This document shows positions 62,333-64,000 of a stretch of DNA of 64,000 bases, piece after piece. The DNA lies in assembly GCA_013368325.1 (NCBI GenBank), contig JAACJK010000057.1:1-64000 (forward strand), given 5' to 3'. The DNA comes from Ephemerocybe angulata (Eukaryota > Basidiomycota > Agaricomycetes > Agaricales > Psathyrellaceae). The position numbers were made by a program, and so were the translations under genes. Under the pieces are notes generated by a model. It ran no database searches and was not told the origin of the DNA. It saw only the letters and a program-made list of their open reading frames with translations. Numbering within the stretch: the stretch's first letter is position 1; every line of letters starts with the position of its first letter.

Positions 62333-64000
62333 CTAATCTAATGCTGTATATACTGCGACATGCAGTTTTTTCCCGTCCCGGAGTGTTAGAGGACCCAACG
62401 ACCCGATAGAGCCTTCAGGTATGACAACCGAGCCAGTATGCACGCCGTCATGGAACCACACTCTGTCATCCTGAACAAGGCGTGATGTGAAGTGGCTATC
62501 GCCGTAGTATATGAGACCTCTGAGGGCAAAGGTACGTGGGCATCCAACGACAGAGTTGTGGCCGTATGTCGTGACGTCTATGCTGGTATTTATGCTGATG
62601 TGCTCATGCTCCGATAGGGCGATAAAGAGGTACTTGGCCTCGCGAGAGAAGCGGCGACGGTAATGCAGCCTCCGAGCGCATACAGAGCAGGTAGAGTTGT
62701 GGTTTCTGGATTCGCTATACCCGCAGACCCAAGTCTGCAGGTCTAGCCCCTCCTCATCGGTGTCTAACTCCAGTTGACAATGGTAGACAGCCTTGGTGCG
62801 GTGGTTCGGGTTATCCGGTCTCAGCTCATCCATAGACATATCGCAGGCAGGGCAGAAGTATTGCTTGGTATAGACGGCTCTAGGATAAACGAAGACTTTT
62901 TCTATCAGAAAGGCAACACTCGCGTAGACGCCAAACGATAAGTCACCGGGATGTATGCTGGCCAGGGATACTCTCCACCTGTCTCTGGCGGTCTCTAAGT
63001 TACATCTACCCTCGAAGAATTTACCTATTTCTAAGGCGAGGCTTCCGAGCGCGTTGGGCACAGCTAGAGCATTATGTCGACGCCAGCTGTCCCAGTCTTC
63101 CTTCCACAGGTTCGCGAGTATGACAAGCAAGGAGTCGTATGGGCAGCTGTTGTTTGACCACGAAGGACCGACAAGGCTAATCGGCGTCGGCGCATGACGG
63201 GACTGTGTTGCAGTCTTTGCTGTTCTAGCTCGCTTGCGAGTAGGCTTAGAATCTGCGTCAGGACTGCTGACGCACTTTCGCTTTAACGCCTGAGACCCTT
63301 GAGCAGCTATGAGCGTGCGATCTTTATTTTTCGCCGTGTCAGTTGCGTTATCTTTCGAGGCATCGACTATTCTCCACTTAACGGGCTCGGGATCATCCAT
63401 CCATGGATCGCGAGGGCCCCATCTGATTGCTTTGGGAATGCTTGCGGGGACATGATCATTCCCCTTCCATTTTCTGTAAGATTCAATCAGTTCTTTCCTG
63501 TACATCCCAAACACCTCAACAGGGAGCGCACCATTGTATCGCAAGTCGGTTATTTCGCCAAGGAGTTCAAGGCATCTGAACTCTTGCATCTGCTTATTTC
63601 TGCGTAAGCCACCCATTATAGGGCCTGCAGGAAAGTCTCTGAGAATAATGGTTCCCTCAGCTGTGCAACCTCGGGATAGGGCGGTATACATGGATTGGTG
63701 AGTCAAACACGGAGCGAGATCGATAACATTGTATTCGCGAGTCTTGCCTTGCGACGCGAAATCAGTCATGGCGAAGTTAGGCAAGACTTCCACTTGCGTT
63801 CGGTTTATCAATACATGTAGCCCGCCTTTGACGGTGCAGTCCAGTTGAGTGGTCGTGGACGGAAGTAGAGGGACAACATTAACCGGGAGATCGCATATTC
63901 GTACCTCCTTGGGGGGTTTTTTCAGCTCCACGAATAAGACGTCCAGGATCGGTTGTCCTCTAGAGCCTTTGCCTGCTTGCCAGCCGTAGACGAAGCCTTC
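62333..64000 (-). CDS. Helitron 2 helicase, C-terminal part with USP-like domain (runs off window)
   Basis: Open from the window edge to the stop at 62333, 555 residues visible. It begins GFVYGWQAGKGSRGQPILDV, equivalent to the VVHGW...LDTLFVELVNPP region of the intact helicase. It retains the last PIF1 motifs (NFAMTDFASQGKT, MYTALSRGCTAEGTIILRDF). The C-terminal domain has NNSCPYDSLLVILANLW (Cys box, codon near 63143), two CxxC pairs (CPAC, CSVC) and SHFTSRLVQDDRVWFHDG (His box, near 62492). Clearly homologous to, but quite divergent from, Helitron 1, so it represents a second family. The Rep domain and Walker motifs lie outside the window. Confidence 0.88.
   Translation of the reverse strand, partial: EGFVYGWQAGKGSRGQPILDVLFVELKKPPKEVRICDLPVNVVPLLPSTTTQLDCTVKGGLHVLINRTQVEVLPNFAMTDFASQGKTREYNVIDLAPCLTHQSMYTALSRGCTAEGTIILRDFPAGPIMGGLRRNKQMQEFRCLELLGEITDLRYNGALPVEVFGMYRKELIESYRKWKGNDHVPASIPKAIRWGPRDPWMDDPEPVKWRIVDASKDNATDTAKNKDRTLIAAQGSQALKRKCVSSPDADSKPTRKRARTAKTATQSRHAPTPISLVGPSWSNNSCPYDSLLVILANLWKEDWDSWRRHNALAVPNALGSLALEIGKFFEGRCNLETARDRWRVSLASIHPGDLSFGVYASVAFLIEKVFVYPRAVYTKQYFCPACDMSMDELRPDNPNHRTKAVYHCQLELDTDEEGLDLQTWVCGYSESRNHNSTCSVCARRLHYRRRFSREAKYLFIALSEHEHISINTSIDVTTYGHNSVVGCPRTFALRGLIYYGDSHFTSRLVQDDRVWFHDGVHTGSVVIPEGSIGSLGPLTLRDGKKLHVAVYTALD

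Overview
The window is nuclear DNA of a filamentous basidiomycete, most likely an agaricomycete. The evidence is short GT-AG introns (about 45-85 nt), multi-exon genes, F-box-like proteins, MATA_HMG-type HMG-box proteins, an ERG27-type sterol reductase, a MATA-independent set of mitochondrial housekeeping genes, and lineage-expanded unknown families of the kind seen in Agaricomycetes. No rRNA, tRNA, CRISPR or bacterial-type operon was recognised.

Positions 1-31.5 kb are gene-dense and mostly core genes: nuclear cap-binding protein CBC1/NCBP1 (minus, cut by the left edge); a weak hypothetical ORF; an F-box-like protein; a secreted or ER-resident GH92 alpha-mannosidase ending in RDEL; HMG-box gene 1; the mitochondrial tRNA-modification GTPase MSS1/MnmE; an F-box gene; HMG-box gene 2; 3-ketosteroid reductase ERG27, divergent from a mitochondrial IF-3; a long mitochondrial helical-repeat (PPR-like) protein; an NmrA-like NAD(P)-binding protein; and HMG-box gene 3. 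A tandem segmental duplication lies inside this block. The unit GH92(5' part)-HMG-MSS1 is present twice. In the second copy GH92 is a fragment, MSS1 is reduced to its last 12 codons, and a 2-kb segment with an F-box gene sits in the GH92 remnant between two CCAACG repeats.

Positions 31.5-64 kb are an accessory, mobile-element-rich block. They hold a 603-bp repeat (three copies in the window), a 457-bp near-perfect inverted repeat that copies the 3' end of an unknown gene, a divergent pair of large unknown genes (P and Q), and an intact 2,430-residue Helitron Rep/helicase with a C-terminal ubiquitin-protease-like domain. Then come three members of a nucleotidyltransferase-like family (Y), two of them paired with a small unknown gene X in mirrored arrangement, and a 502-bp TIR element. 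A 783-bp tandem duplication follows, and its second copy is interrupted by the 3' end of a second, different Helitron whose helicase runs off the right edge.

The most interesting signals are four: the two divergent Helitrons that share a C-terminal cysteine-protease-like domain; the precisely mappable Helitron 3' end (hairpin plus insertion junction); the P/Q/helicase neighbourhood; and the repeated X-Y gene pair. Exon boundaries were read by eye from GT-AG signals and frame continuity. They should be treated as models.
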